Shown: in pieces, positions 9,387 to 18,960 of the stretch
Numbering within the stretch: the first letter of the stretch is position 1
Layout: each line of letters opens with the position of its first letter
Source of the DNA: Pseudomonas sp. ACM7
GTDB lineage: Bacteria; Pseudomonadota; Gammaproteobacteria; Pseudomonadales; Pseudomonadaceae
Length of the DNA: 53,346 nt
Direction of reading: 5' to 3'
Assembly (NCBI RefSeq): GCF_004136015.1
Contig: NZ_CP024866.1
Location: 1-53,346, forward strand
The notes under the pieces: model-generated
Told to the model about the DNA's origin: nothing
Databases searched by the model: none
Seen by the model: only the letters and a program-made list of their open reading frames with translations
Translations under genes and position numbers: made by a program

Positions 9387-10164
9387 TCATGAGCGATCAG
9401 GAACCCCAGCAATACCGAACTCGTCGATGTGCGCCTGCAAAGCCAGGGCATTGCCCAGTGCAAAACCGCTGGCGGTGTTATCGAAGATGCACCAGGTGGG
9501 GAGCCCCGCCTGCGCCGCTTTTTGCATTTGCTGCGCCAACGCCTGCAATCGATCCGGCTCATAGTCACTGTGATAAATGCGTGGCGAGCCATGCAGCCGC
9601 CAGTATTGAATGCCAGGCCAGCCACCCGGTGTCCCACCACCTGGCATCGGCGACGGATCAGCCGCGACTCGCCCGACTTTCTGCTCCACCAATAAAGCGT
9701 CTGCGTTCAGCCAGGTTTCATGCCGAGGCTCGAGTACCAAAGCCCCTGCATATCGCTGCCGCAAAGCCAGGAAGAACTGTGTGGCGGTGCCCTCGTCGTA
9801 AGACAGCGACGGCGGCAACTGAACCAGAAGACAACCCAACGAATTGCCAAGCGCCGTGCACTGGGAAAGAAACTCGTCCAGCAGCTGCTCGCAACCCTGC
9901 AATCGCTGCACATGAGTGATGAGTTTGGGCACCTTCACCGAAAACCGAAAACCGAAACGGCACTGGTACCGATTGCGCCCAGCGTAAATACGTTTGTGGG
10001 CGATGCGGTCGATAAAACGAGCTGTTGATTTCTACCGCTGTCAGCTGCGACGCATACCGCTGCAAATGCGTGCCGTGGGCAGGAAACATCGGCCAGTGCT
10101 CACGAGGCAGGTTCCAGCCCGCACAACCGATGTGAAACAACGAACCCAGCGTCGTCCCGGCCAA
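9387..10164 (-). pseudogene. DUF72 (YecE-like) gene broken by a 7-bp tandem duplication
   Basis: The N-terminal half (from a TTG at 10164 with AAGGTG upstream) reads FHIGCAGWNLPREHWPMFP and AVEINSSFYRPH, typical of the DUF72 TIM-barrel family. The C-terminal half lies in another frame, beginning KVPKLITHVQRL, where family members continue directly (…FRFSVKVPKLITH…). At 9938-9957 the 7-mer CCGAAAA occurs twice in tandem plus a partial third copy. Deleting one unit by eye restores one continuous frame of ~256 codons, the normal family size. The biochemical role of DUF72 is not established. It could be a recent inactivation, a slipped-strand event or an assembly error; the rest of the gene is undamaged. 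Confidence 0.85.
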
Positions 10165-10328
10165 GAGTTTTCACCTTCTTTTTTTGGAACAGCGTCCCGA
10201 CCTTTAACTTCGAGACAGGCCCTCAACGCAAGTTCGTTTTTTCCTTGGTCGCATGCTAGGTTGTACGACGACCGACGAGTGACGTTTTCACTCTCGCTCC
10301 GACGACCCACAACAACAAGGAAACACCC

Positions 10329-10760
10329 ATGAAAAAAGTGAAACTGCTGATTGGATTCTTGTGCCTCTTCAGTGGCTATGTAGCAGCCGCCCCCGCTTCC
10401 GCGGACAAGGATGTTGCGCAAGCCGTCGATCATCTGACGCAAGCCATGTTGCACAAGAACATTGCCGAACTGAAAGCGCTGACCGCCGAGAACCTGACCT
10501 ACGGGCATTCCAGCGGGAAGATCCAGGACAAGAAAGCATTCATCGACGATATCGAAACCGGCAAAAGCGCGTTCAAAACGTTAGAGATGCAGAACCAGAC
10601 CATCACCATATCGGGTGACGTGGCGTTGGTGCGCCATCACTTCTCGGCACAAGCGCTCAAAGGCACCGAAGTGGTTCCGACCGAAATCGAGAACTTCCAG
10701 ATTTGGCAAAAACAGAAAGGCCACTGGTTGCTGGTAGGCCGACAAGCGTTCAAGTTCTGA
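10329..10760 (+). CDS. Exported NTF2-like (SnoaL/DUF4440-type) protein
   Basis: A 143-residue protein with a clear signal peptide (MKKVKLLIGFLCLFSGYVAAA). A ~120-residue NTF2-like fold follows, beginning ADKDVAQAVDHLTQAMLHKN and ending IWQKQKGHWLLVGRQAFKF. The alternating pattern LTAENLTYGHSSGKI…ETGKSAF is typical of DUF4440-like proteins, which bind small ligands or have no known activity. Predicted location is the periplasm. The ATG at 10329 has AAGGAAA 8 bases upstream. Monocistronic; a partial hairpin (AGGGGACAC…GTGTCCTCT, 10775-10809) follows. Confidence 0.8.
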   Translation: MKKVKLLIGFLCLFSGYVAAAPASADKDVAQAVDHLTQAMLHKNIAELKALTAENLTYGHSSGKIQDKKAFIDDIETGKSAFKTLEMQNQTITISGDVALVRHHFSAQALKGTEVVPTEIENFQIWQKQKGHWLLVGRQAFKF

Positions 10761-10852
10761 TTTTTGTGTAACCAAGGGGACACCTGTTAGCCAGGCTACG
10801 CGTGTCCTCTGCTCTCTTCTTTTGCCTGCAAGACGTACCGGGCAAGTTCTGA

Positions 10853-11050
10853 TACCGCGCGAGGGCAAACCTGGCCTTGATCGGAGCGTTAAGCGGTGGT
10901 GAAGTCGATCACACGGAGTGCATGGTGCGCGGCGGCAATGTCTGTCGATTCAAACTGCGACCACTCGTAGAAAAGGCCAGTGAGCCTGATGTTTCACCCA
11001 ACTCGCCAAACTCCACACCAGACCGCTACAGTGATGCGACCGACACCTGA
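10853..11050 (+). pseudogene. Remnant of a protein with a CRF-type (V4R/XylR-N-like) C-terminus
   Basis: The frame is open for 65 codons between stops, with no good start. It contains GGEVDHTECMVRGGNVCRFK, which resembles the H-x-E-C-x3-G-x2-x-CRF end of V4R/heme-sensor-like ligand-binding domains. It ends 5 bp before the ATG of the GFA gene. It is too short to be a functional domain, so I read it as a gene relic. The family call is tentative. Apart from it and a weak hairpin, the 295-bp gap 10761-11055 shows nothing. Confidence 0.3.
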
Positions 11051-11055
11051 GAAAC

Positions 11056-11463
11056 ATGAACATGGATGGACTCCACCAAGGAAGTTGCCTGTGCGGCGCT
11101 GTGAAATATCGAGTGGCCACCGAGCTGAAAGCGGTTACCCATTGCCATTGCAGCCAATGTCGCAAGGGCCACGGGGCAGCCTTCGCGACGTATGCGAGCG
11201 CACCCAGGTCGGCGATTACGATCATTGCGGATGTCGAGACGCTGAAAACCTATCACTCGTCCGAAGGTGTCGCCCGACAGTTCTGTGGCGATTGCGGCGC
11301 TTCGCTGTTCTGGTCTGATTCCAAAGGCGAGTTTTCGGATTGGATGTCCGTGGCGATAGGCACGCTGGATACGCCGTTCCTGAGTGAAAAACAGAAACAC
11401 GTGTGCGTTGCATCGAAAGCGCCGTGGTATGAGATTGAGGATCGCTGGCCAAGAGTTGAGTGA
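11056..11463 (+). CDS. GFA/CENP-V domain zinc protein
   Basis: A 135-residue protein of the glutathione-dependent formaldehyde-activating (Gfa) family. The zinc ligands are in GSCLCGAVKY, HCHCSQCRKGHG and FCGDCGASLFW, in the expected order and spacing. Most members called by this domain do not have proven formaldehyde activity, so substrate is left open. Likely cytosolic. The ATG at 11056 follows GAGAA closely; the in-frame ATG two codons later is equally possible. Confidence 0.88.
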   Translation: MNMDGLHQGSCLCGAVKYRVATELKAVTHCHCSQCRKGHGAAFATYASAPRSAITIIADVETLKTYHSSEGVARQFCGDCGASLFWSDSKGEFSDWMSVAIGTLDTPFLSEKQKHVCVASKAPWYEIEDRWPRVE

Positions 11464-11542
11464 GCTTTTTCGGCCAAAAGGCGAAACTACTTGAGGTACA
11501 TTGATACCTGATCCCAAATTCACTGATGGGAGGGACCGTACT

Positions 11543-12049
11543 ATGACGACGCGAACTGAAACTGCCATCCTGGCCGGTGGTTGCTTCTGGGGCATGCAGG
11601 ATTTGCTGAGACGCTACCCCGGCGTGCTATCCACGCGGGTAGGCTACTCGGGCGGCGATGTGCCCAATGCGACTTACCGCAACCATGGCACGCACGCGGA
11701 AGCGATCGAGATCGTGTTCGATCCGGACCAGATCAGCTATCGCCAGATCCTCGAGTTTTTCTTTCAGATCCACGACCCGACGACGAAGAATCGTCAGGGC
11801 AACGATGTAGGTATGAGCTATCGCTCGGCACTCTTCTATCTCAACGATGAACAGAAGCAGGTGGCCGAGGACACCGTGGCCGACGCTGATGCATCTGGCT
11901 TGTGGCCCGACAAGGTCGTCACTGAAATCGTGCCCGTAGGCCCGTTCTGGGAAGCAGAGCCGGAACATCAGGACTACCTCGAACATTATCCCAACGGTTA
12001 CACCTGCCATTTCATTCGGCCAGACTGGAAACTGTCTAAACGACGGTGA
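11543..12049 (+). CDS. msrA: Peptide-methionine (S)-S-oxide reductase MsrA
   Basis: Reduces methionine-S-sulfoxide in proteins and free methionine. The catalytic GGCFWG motif is at residues 12-17, and the [24 protein letters not shown] and FFQIHDPTT blocks of the family follow. The ATG at 11543 is chosen because GGGAGGG lies 8 bases before it. At 168 residues this is the short form. It lacks the C-terminal cysteine pair of E. coli MsrA and ends [12 protein letters not shown], so a nearby cysteine or thioredoxin may resolve the intermediate differently. Pseudomonads commonly have a longer MsrA elsewhere, making this a probable second copy. Confidence 0.92.
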   Translation: MTTRTETAILAGGCFWGMQDLLRRYPGVLSTRVGYSGGDVPNATYRNHGTHAEAIEIVFDPDQISYRQILEFFFQIHDPTTKNRQGNDVGMSYRSALFYLNDEQKQVAEDTVADADASGLWPDKVVTEIVPVGPFWEAEPEHQDYLEHYPNGYTCHFIRPDWKLSKRR

Positions 12050-12136
12050 TGGTGAGGCCAAAAACGGTCCCCCCGACGACTGTTGGCGAGACTGCTTCAC
12101 GCCGAATACCCATCTGGTTTAACCAAAGCACCCCGT

Positions 12137-12161
12137 GCAGCCTGCCTTCCCGGCAGGCTGC
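12137..12161 (-). terminator. Possible terminator hairpin after tctA
   Basis: The perfect 10-bp stem GCAGCCTGCC / GGCAGGCTGC with a 5-base loop lies 15 bp beyond the tctA stop and in the convergent gap with msrA. There is no good T-tract on either strand, so termination efficiency is uncertain. Confidence 0.45.
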
Positions 12162-12175
12162 GCTGGCCAATTCGC

Positions 12176-13684
12176 TCAATCGTCCTCATGCAACTTGATA
12201 CCGCGGGCGTGAAGCAGGTGCGGAACCACCAGCACCAGCAGCGTCAGCGCGAGGAACGCGGCCGATATCGGTTGCGTGACAAACACCAGCCAGTCTCCCT
12301 CGCTGATGGACAAGGCGTTGCGCAGCTGCTTCTCAGCCATGGGCCCGAGCAGCATGCCGACGATCACCGGTGCGACGGGAAAATCGAAACGACGCATCAG
12401 CACCCCGCCCCAACCGATCGCCAACATCAGCAACAGATCAAAGGAAGAGTGACGCATGCCGTACACACCGATGGTGGCAAACACCAGAATGCCGGCGTTC
12501 AGGTACGGCCGCGGAATCTGCAGGAGTTTGACCCAGAGGCCCACCAGCGGGAGATTCAACACCAACAGGATCACGTTGCCGACATACAGCGAAGCCACCA
12601 GGGTCCAAACCAGCTCCCCTGAAGTCTGGAAGAGCATCGGCCCCGGCTGCAGGTTGTAGTTCTGGAACGCGGCCAACAGAATCGCCGCCGTGGCGGACGT
12701 CGGAATGCCGAGCGTCAGCAGAGGCACCAAAGAACCCGTCGCGCTCGCGTTGTTGGCCGCCTCGGGACCGGCAACCCCCTCGATCGCCCCCTCGCCCTTG
12801 CTGCCCGCAAACTCTTTCGGGTACTTGCTCAATTTACGTTCCGCCGAATAGGACAGGAACGTTGGAATTTCAGCGCCCCCTGCGGGAATCGACCCGAATG
12901 GAAAACCGATCAATGTGCCCCGTAGCCAGGCGGGGACCGAGCGTTTCCAGTCAGCGCGCGTCATCCACAACGAGGTCAAGCGGTGCCGACCGGACGCTTC
13001 TTCTTTTTGATACAGCAGGCTGTACAAGGCTTCACCTACGGCAAACAAACCGACCGCCACGAGCACGACTTCGATGCCATCAACCAACTCCGGCACCGCC
13101 AAGGTGTAGCGGGCAATGCCCGAGGTCGAGTCCAGGCCGATCAAGCCGATGGTCAGTCCAATCCCGAGTGAGACAAAACCACGCAGCATCGAAGCGCCGA
13201 GTACCGCAGACACCGTCGTAAAGGACAACACCAGAATCGCGAAATACTCGGCAGGACCAAACTTGAGCGCCAGCGTGGCAACAACAGGGGCAAACAACGT
13301 CAGCAACACCGTCGCGATGGTGCCGGCAACAAATGAGCCTATCGCGGCCGTTGCCAGGGCCGGCCCTGCCCGGCCATTGCGCGCCATGAGATTACCTTCC
13401 AGGGCCGTGACCATGGAGGACGATTCTCCGGGCGTATTGAGCAGGATCGAGGTGGTCGAGCCGCCAAACTGCGCGCCGTAATAGATACCGGCGAACATGA
13501 TCAAGGCGCCCGTCGGATCGACCTTGGCGGTGATTGGCAGCAGCAGCGCCACCGTCAACGCCGGCCCAATACCCGGCAATACACCAATGGCGGTGCCGAG
13601 CAAACAGCCGATAAAGCCCCACATCAAATTGATCGGTGTCAGCGCAGCGGAAAAACCAATGGCCAGGTTCGCGAGAGTTTCCAC
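12176..13684 (-). CDS. tctA: Tripartite tricarboxylate transporter, large permease TctA
   Basis: A 502-residue protein with about 11-12 membrane segments. The TctA family hallmark [21 protein letters not shown] is near residues 26-46, and the second conserved block [18 protein letters not shown] is near the middle. It is the large permease of a TTT secondary transporter working with TctB and the periplasmic receptor TctC. The start is a GTG at 13684 with GGAGG at the right distance; 24 bp separate it from tctB. Substrate (citrate or another carboxylate) cannot be read from sequence. Confidence 0.93.
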   Translation of the reverse strand: METLANLAIGFSAALTPINLMWGFIGCLLGTAIGVLPGIGPALTVALLLPITAKVDPTGALIMFAGIYYGAQFGGSTTSILLNTPGESSSMVTALEGNLMARNGRAGPALATAAIGSFVAGTIATVLLTLFAPVVATLALKFGPAEYFAILVLSFTTVSAVLGASMLRGFVSLGIGLTIGLIGLDSTSGIARYTLAVPELVDGIEVVLVAVGLFAVGEALYSLLYQKEEASGRHRLTSLWMTRADWKRSVPAWLRGTLIGFPFGSIPAGGAEIPTFLSYSAERKLSKYPKEFAGSKGEGAIEGVAGPEAANNASATGSLVPLLTLGIPTSATAAILLAAFQNYNLQPGPMLFQTSGELVWTLVASLYVGNVILLVLNLPLVGLWVKLLQIPRPYLNAGILVFATIGVYGMRHSSFDLLLMLAIGWGGVLMRRFDFPVAPVIVGMLLGPMAEKQLRNALSISEGDWLVFVTQPISAAFLALTLLVLVVPHLLHARGIKLHEDD

Positions 13685-13708
13685 CTTGTTTACCTCCTTC
13701 GGCCCGGG

Positions 13709-14203
13709 TCAGATCCAGGCATTGACAAGGGGCGGCAGGGAAACCCCTAGCCCGGCGTTGAACAGCCAGTAAATCGGCAGGGTCAAGGCAATGCCGATGG
13801 CGAGGTCACGCACCGGACGGCGACTGCCAAACCCCCGCGCCGAACAGGCAAACAGCAGCCCGGCGGCCAATACGAAGCCGATGAGGTTGATCAGCACGGC
13901 CACCCCCACAAGTCCCGCCGTCACCCAGGCTGCGCCGGATTTGCCGCCGGGCAGCGCTTGGGCAGCTTCGTCGCTGTGGTCTGCCAGCTCGCGAAAACCA
14001 CCGGTGACGGCCTGATAACACAGCAACAGACCGACGACGCCCAGGAACACCGCGACGGCGTACGGATAGACATGGGCCCCCAGGATGACGAACCCCATCT
14101 CGGGCGGAAACCGGAATGCGCCCACCGCCAACACGGCGCTGATGGCAATCACTCCGGCGCCGATCGCCAGTTGCACCGGCACGATTGCGCGAGACTGAGT
14201 CAT
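13709..14203 (-). CDS. tctB: Tripartite tricarboxylate transporter, small permease TctB
   Basis: A 164-residue protein with four hydrophobic segments in the TctB arrangement: two helices, a polar cytoplasmic loop, then two helices. Sequence conservation in this family is low; the call rests on topology and position between tctC and tctA. Its ATG overlaps the tctC stop (ATGA), indicating coupled translation. Confidence 0.88.
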   Translation of the reverse strand: MTQSRAIVPVQLAIGAGVIAISAVLAVGAFRFPPEMGFVILGAHVYPYAVAVFLGVVGLLLCYQAVTGGFRELADHSDEAAQALPGGKSGAAWVTAGLVGVAVLINLIGFVLAAGLLFACSARGFGSRRPVRDLAIGIALTLPIYWLFNAGLGVSLPPLVNAWI

Positions 14204-15171
14204 TTCGAAACCAGCCCGACCTCGACCAGCATCGCACGCAGCCGCACATGCTCTTCGTCGACGAATTTGCCGAACTCATCGCCGGTCAGGACGTTGGGTG
14301 ACCATTTGTTGGTGTCTATATTTTCTTTCCAGACTTTGCTGTTGGTGGCGGCCACGACGGCGTCGATCACTTCTTTGCGCTGCTCAGGCGTGAGGTTCGC
14401 GGCACCGTAAACACCCCGCCAATTGCCGATGGTCACGTCGTAGCCTTTCTCTTTTAGGGTCGGTGCATCGATACCTTCAATGCGTTCTGGCGCGCCGATG
14501 GCGAGTACACGGAACTGGCCGTTTCTGATGTATTGGCCAAGCTCGGCATAACCACCGGTGATCACCTTGATCTGCCCGCCCAATGCCTGAGCAACGACTT
14601 CACCCCCACCCGCGAAGGCGACGTAATTCACCTTGTTGACCGGAACACCCATTTTCGCGGCCAACTCGGCAATGCCGATGTGATCGATCGACCCCTTGGA
14701 GCCACCGCCCCAGGAAATACTGGTCGGCTTGTCTTTGAAGACTTTCAGCAAGTCCTCCAGGGTTTTGAATTCAGACTCCTTGCGGACGGCGATCACGTTG
14801 TATTCGGTAAACAGCCGGGCAATCGGCGTTACGTCCTTCAAGGTGATTTGCGGTTTGTTCTGTTCAATGGCAGTGACCATGATCGCGCCGACAACCAGCA
14901 GCGCGTTCGGATCGCCCTTGGTGCTGTTGGCGAACTGCGCCAGCCCCAACGTCCCCCCTGCTCCGCCCTTGTTCTCGAAGGTGGTGGATTTGGCCGTGTT
15001 GGCCTCGATCAAGGCTTTGCCCAGAACCCTGGCGGTCTGGTCATAGCCGCCACCCACAGAACCCGGGGCCATGAACTTGACGGTGTCCAGCGCAAAGGCC
15101 GGTGTCGCGAGCGCGGCAGCGGTCATTCCTACTGCCATGTAGCGGCTGAATCGACTAAACAAAGCGAACAT
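14200..15171 (-). CDS. tctC: Tripartite tricarboxylate transporter, periplasmic receptor TctC
   Basis: Periplasmic solute receptor of 323 residues with a signal peptide ending TPAFA. It is followed by LDTVKFMAPGSVGGGYDQTA, the usual TctC/Bug binding-protein entry, and the FENKGGAGG, GGGSKGSIDH and VNYVAFAGGGEVV blocks. The ATG at 15171 is preferred because GGGAG lies 8 bases upstream; the frame extends 24 codons further but with no such signal. First gene of tctCBA. No TctDE-type two-component genes are adjacent, so regulation is not evident. Confidence 0.92.
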   Translation of the reverse strand: MFALFSRFSRYMAVGMTAAALATPAFALDTVKFMAPGSVGGGYDQTARVLGKALIEANTAKSTTFENKGGAGGTLGLAQFANSTKGDPNALLVVGAIMVTAIEQNKPQITLKDVTPIARLFTEYNVIAVRKESEFKTLEDLLKVFKDKPTSISWGGGSKGSIDHIGIAELAAKMGVPVNKVNYVAFAGGGEVVAQALGGQIKVITGGYAELGQYIRNGQFRVLAIGAPERIEGIDAPTLKEKGYDVTIGNWRGVYGAANLTPEQRKEVIDAVVAATNSKVWKENIDTNKWSPNVLTGDEFGKFVDEEHVRLRAMLVEVGLVSK

Positions 15172-15434
15172 GCGTTTTCTCCCGAGACTTTTTGTTTTTA
15201 TGGGCACCCATTGAACGTCGATCAGGGAGCAAACCCTGATCAATGAATATCCATCTCGGGATAAGCGTAGGCCATGGTTAGGGCGATGACATGCAACGAA
15301 GAATCTCTTGGAGTAAGCCTAATGCCAATCAGTTAAGCAGTTTCAGCTGCGACGCACTTCCTTGTAGATTGCATTGCGGGTTAACTGACTGACGTTAGGT
15401 CTGCACTCCTGAGTGCGGGATCGTGCCGATGTTG

Positions 15435-16523
15435 TTATGTATTGGTTTTCAACTTGGTCCACAGACGAGTAGTCAACCGTGCGATGGCAGCGGGGAGTTC
15501 CTCGACGGTAAACAACTTGTCCAACACACGTGTCGGAGGGTAAATCGCCAGATCCTGCTTCACGGCCGGAACAACATACTGATCCGCCGCAAGGTTGGGG
15601 TTGGCGTAATGGATGCTGTTGCTGATGTTGGCAATGACTTGAGGTGTCAGCAGGTAGTTCATATAGGCGTAGCCATTCTTCTCGTGCGGCGCGCTCTTTG
15701 GCATGACCACCATGTCGAACCACAAGGTGGAACCTTCGTCAGGGATCGAATAGGCGATGTCGATGCCGTTGTTGGCTTCCTTGGCGCTGGCGGCCGCCTG
15801 CACGATGTCGCCATTGAAACCGATCACCGCGCAAACATTGCCGTTCGCCAGGTCGCTGATGTATTTGGAGGCGTGGAAATACTGGACGTAAGGTCTGATT
15901 TTGAGCAGCGCCTGCTCGGCTTTCTTGTAATCCGCCGGCTCGTGGCTGTAGGGCGACAGCCCCAGGTAATTCAGGGTGATCGGCAGGATCTGCGTAGGGT
16001 TATCGATAATCGCCACGCCGCACTGGCTCAACTTTTTGATGTTGTTTTCATCAAAAAACAGGTTCCAGGAATGAGTGACATCGGTGTTGCCGAAGATCGC
16101 CTTGATCTTCTCGACGTTGTAGCCAATACCCGCCGTGCCCCACATGTACGGATAACCGTACTGGTTGCCCGGATCATTGACCTCGAGTTTTTTCATCAGC
16201 GCCGGGTCAAGGTTTTTCCAGTTGGGCAGCTGGCTTTTATCGAGTTTCTGAACCGCCCCGGCTTTGATCAATCGGGACAGAAAATGGTTCGAAGGGCTCA
16301 CCACGTCATAGCCGGTGTTGCCGGTCATCAGCTTGGATTCCAGCACTTCGTTGCTGTCGTGAATGTCGTACGTAGCCTTGATCCCCGTTTCCTTGGTGAA
16401 CGTAGTCAAGGTGTCGTCGGCAATGTAGCCGTTCCAGTTTGAAATATTGACGACTTCGTCAGCGTAAGTGGCTGCCGACAATGTCGACAGCACGACCATC
16501 AGGGAAATGTTATTGACGCGCAT
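15435..16523 (-). CDS. Periplasmic polyamine-type binding protein (PotF/SpuD-like)
   Basis: A 362-residue ABC-transporter substrate-binding protein with a signal peptide (…SLMVVLSTLSAATYA). The polyamine-binder signatures NISNWNGYIADDTL near the N-terminus, DVVSPSNHFLSRLIKAGAV and PYMWGTAGIGYN are present; the aspartates and tryptophans that grip putrescine or spermidine are expected in these blocks. The ATG at 16523 has GGTGA upstream; a TTG two codons earlier is less likely. It lies 51 bp after an amine-oxidase-type flavoprotein gene on the same strand and is probably co-transcribed. No permease or ATPase genes are nearby, so it must use partners encoded elsewhere. Confidence 0.88.
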   Translation of the reverse strand: MRVNNISLMVVLSTLSAATYADEVVNISNWNGYIADDTLTTFTKETGIKATYDIHDSNEVLESKLMTGNTGYDVVSPSNHFLSRLIKAGAVQKLDKSQLPNWKNLDPALMKKLEVNDPGNQYGYPYMWGTAGIGYNVEKIKAIFGNTDVTHSWNLFFDENNIKKLSQCGVAIIDNPTQILPITLNYLGLSPYSHEPADYKKAEQALLKIRPYVQYFHASKYISDLANGNVCAVIGFNGDIVQAAASAKEANNGIDIAYSIPDEGSTLWFDMVVMPKSAPHEKNGYAYMNYLLTPQVIANISNSIHYANPNLAADQYVVPAVKQDLAIYPPTRVLDKLFTVEELPAAIARLTTRLWTKLKTNT

Positions 16524-16574
16524 GTTCAATCACCGTGTGTTTGATGAGTTTTTATTGTTTGATCGCCGGGTGTT

Positions 16575-17876
16575 CTAGATTTCTGTTTTGGCCCTGACCG
16601 CCTCCACGCGCATTCGAAGCATGGCACCGATATCGAGCAAGGGCCGCGGTGGCAGCCAGCCCGGCTGGGCTCTGCGCATCACTGATTCGAGGATGGGCGA
16701 GCTGTCACCCGATGCCAGTTCGGCGAGCAAGCGTCCCCAAAGGGTGCCGCGTGCGACGCCCGAACCATTGCAGCCGGCCACCGCAAACACACCTTCGTCG
16801 ACCTTGGCAAAATACGGTTGCCCGGTGCGTGAAGCGCTCAAGTGTCCGGTCCAGGTGTATTGAATGTCCTGCTCGTTCAAGAACGGGAAGCGTCGTTGCA
16901 AGCCGAGCACATGGTGTTTGCGACGGTGCAGCAGCTCACTGTCGGATAAATCCCGAGAACGGTATTCCGCCGTGTTGCGGATCATCACGCGGCGGTCCGG
17001 GGTCAGTCGCACCGTAGCGCCCAGGGGTCGGGTGGACAGCACGCCCCAAGGCTCAACCGCGCCGATGGACTTGAACTCGGCGTCGCTGAGCGGCCGTGTC
17101 AGGCTGGCGCTGAGTTCCATCGGGAACGTCCCGCTGTCTTCTATCCCGGAGCGCGGGATGAACGCGTTCAGGCACACCAGGACTTGCCTGGCCTCGATGC
17201 TTCCATCGGTGCCATTGGCGCGAATACGCCCTTTACCCAAACGCTCCAGGCCGGTGATATCGGTGTTTTCAAACAGGGTCACCGTGTCCGGCAGCGTATC
17301 CAGCAGGCCCTTCACGTATTTCGCGGGTTGCAGCAGTGCGTTGCCATTGCCGCACCAGATCGCGGCCCGGTAATGCGCGGTGCCCAGTTGTTTGCTCAGC
17401 GTTTCACCTTCCAGAAAGTGCGCAGAGGCACCGACAGCGCTTAGCGTTGCCAGTTTGGCCGCGACATCGGTCAACTTGCCGGGATCGTTGACGGCGAAGA
17501 AGTAGCCCGATTCCCTGAATTCACATTCGATGCCCAGACGAGCGATGCGTCGGCGCACTTCGTCACTGGCGGCACGGGAAATCGAGGTATCGACTTCAAA
17601 ACCGGCAAAACCCGGGTTGCCGATCAGCTCATCCTTGGCCGGATGTTCGTGACCCACCACGAAGCCCGAATTGCGCGCCGAGGCACCCTGTGCAGCCCGT
17701 TGTCTGTCGACAATCACGATCCGCGCCTGAGGGTGCATTTCAGCGAGTGTGTGAGCGGCGCACAGCCCGGTGATACCGGCACCGACAATCAGCCAGTCGG
17801 CTTTTTGCGTGCCTTTGAGAACATCGCGAGCGGGAGAGCTCCCCGCCTGCGCAATCCAGCCACATACATTGGTCAT
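16575..17876 (-). CDS. FAD-dependent oxidoreductase, gamma-glutamylputrescine oxidase-like (DAO family)
   Basis: A 433-residue DadA/PuuB-type flavoenzyme. The FAD-binding motif DWLIVGAGITGLCAAHTLAE is at about residues 28-47, then GASARNSGFVVGHEH, typical of PuuB-like oxidases, and the C-terminal block VFAVAGCNGSGVARGT. Predicted to oxidise an amine or amino acid such as gamma-glutamylputrescine; substrate is inferred partly from the neighbouring polyamine-type binding protein. The ATG at 17876 has GAGGTGATGC directly before it. It is divergent from a LysR-type gene 148 bp away that probably controls it. Confidence 0.87.
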   Translation of the reverse strand: MTNVCGWIAQAGSSPARDVLKGTQKADWLIVGAGITGLCAAHTLAEMHPQARIVIVDRQRAAQGASARNSGFVVGHEHPAKDELIGNPGFAGFEVDTSISRAASDEVRRRIARLGIECEFRESGYFFAVNDPGKLTDVAAKLATLSAVGASAHFLEGETLSKQLGTAHYRAAIWCGNGNALLQPAKYVKGLLDTLPDTVTLFENTDITGLERLGKGRIRANGTDGSIEARQVLVCLNAFIPRSGIEDSGTFPMELSASLTRPLSDAEFKSIGAVEPWGVLSTRPLGATVRLTPDRRVMIRNTAEYRSRDLSDSELLHRRKHHVLGLQRRFPFLNEQDIQYTWTGHLSASRTGQPYFAKVDEGVFAVAGCNGSGVARGTLWGRLLAELASGDSSPILESVMRRAQPGWLPPRPLLDIGAMLRMRVEAVRAKTEI

Positions 17877-18024
17877 GCATCACCTCATTACCTGTCGTTC
17901 TGCAAGCACCGCACATGACGTCATCGCATGAGTATTTCCGGCGGGCGCTGGCTAGAGCTAGAATCTATAAGGCCTGTAGTGATACAACCAACGTTAAAAA
18001 ATCATCGAGCCATTCAAAAAACGC
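17877..18024. promoter_or_regulatory. Divergent promoter region, oxidase / LysR regulator
   Basis: 148 bp between divergent start codons, the classical position for a LysR-type binding site that acts on both genes. AT-rich stretches are present around 17955-18003. I could not assign a unique T-N11-A operator with confidence. Confidence 0.4.
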
Positions 18025-18960
18025 ATGGATAAAATTCACCACGTTCCTTCTCTCCAGGCCTTGCAGGCGCTGGTCGAGGTCGCAGGCTCGGGCAGCTTCA
18101 CGCAAGCGGCGCAAAAGCTGTGCCTGACCCAAAGCGCAGTGAGCCGAAAAATCCAGCAGTTGGAGAGCCACTTCGACTTGCCGATGTTCGTACGGAATAG
18201 CCGCAGTGTTCGACTGACGCCGGAAGGCGAACAGGTGCTTGCGACCGCCCGAAGTATCCTGGCGCAACTGAAAACCCTTGAAGATCGGCTGACACCGCAA
18301 AAACGACCCTTCCGCATACGCATGCATGTGTCGCTGGCGGTTCGATGGTTGCTGCCTAAGTTGAGCGAGTTCTATCGAAGTCATCCGCAGATTTCGCTGT
18401 CGATCGAAACCGTGGCCACGGAAGTGGTGGAGCCGGCCATCGACAGCGACGCCTACATCCTCTATCTGCCCGGGCCGTCCCGCGACCCTGACTGCCTGAC
18501 CTTGTTCGAGGAGGCACTGGTGCCGGTGTGCGCCCCAAGCCTGGGTAGCACGACCCAGCCGTTGGAATCGGTGGCAGATCTCGTGCGTTTCCCGTTGCTG
18601 CATCGCTCGGCGGACAAGCATGACTGGTTCCGGTGGCTGCAAGCCAATGGCGGCCAGTCACTCGAGGACTACCGCCACATCCCCTTCAACCTCGACGAGT
18701 TGGCGCTCGATGCGGCGGCGCGAGGGCTGGGGGTCGCCATGACTGACCTGACCCTGGCAGGCGAATCAATCGAACGAGGCGTGCTCGTCGTTCCATTCGG
18801 CCACCCCTTGAAGACCCGCGGCATTTACGCCTTGAACCTGCAACCTTCCGCCGCCGCTCATCCAGCCTGCTCGCTGATCATGCAGTGGTTTGCCCAACAG
18901 GCCGAACAGCCATCGTCGGATCGCCGCCCGGAGACAAGCTCGCTCCCACATTGGATCTAG
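18025..18960 (+). CDS. LysR-family transcriptional regulator (GcvA-like subgroup)
   Basis: A 311-residue regulator. The winged helix-turn-helix at residues 9-68 reads SLQALQALVEVAGSGSFTQA then LTQSAVSRKIQQLE, followed by a co-inducer domain. The 'QALVEVAGSGSFTQAAQKLCLTQSAVSRKI' type of helix places it near GcvA-like regulators. It is divergent from the oxidase / polyamine-binder pair, its likely target. The last ~12 residues (RRPETSSLPHWI) are read from a REP element at the 3' end, so the native stop was probably overwritten or the frame runs on into the repeat. No clear ribosome-binding site is seen. Confidence 0.9.
   Translation: MDKIHHVPSLQALQALVEVAGSGSFTQAAQKLCLTQSAVSRKIQQLESHFDLPMFVRNSRSVRLTPEGEQVLATARSILAQLKTLEDRLTPQKRPFRIRMHVSLAVRWLLPKLSEFYRSHPQISLSIETVATEVVEPAIDSDAYILYLPGPSRDPDCLTLFEEALVPVCAPSLGSTTQPLESVADLVRFPLLHRSADKHDWFRWLQANGGQSLEDYRHIPFNLDELALDAAARGLGVAMTDLTLAGESIERGVLVVPFGHPLKTRGIYALNLQPSAAAHPACSLIMQWFAQQAEQPSSDRRPETSSLPHWI

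Noticed and set aside
15423..16442. Long plus-strand frame opposite the polyamine binder
   Set aside because: Shadow of the real gene; composition is Val/Arg/His-rich without motifs.
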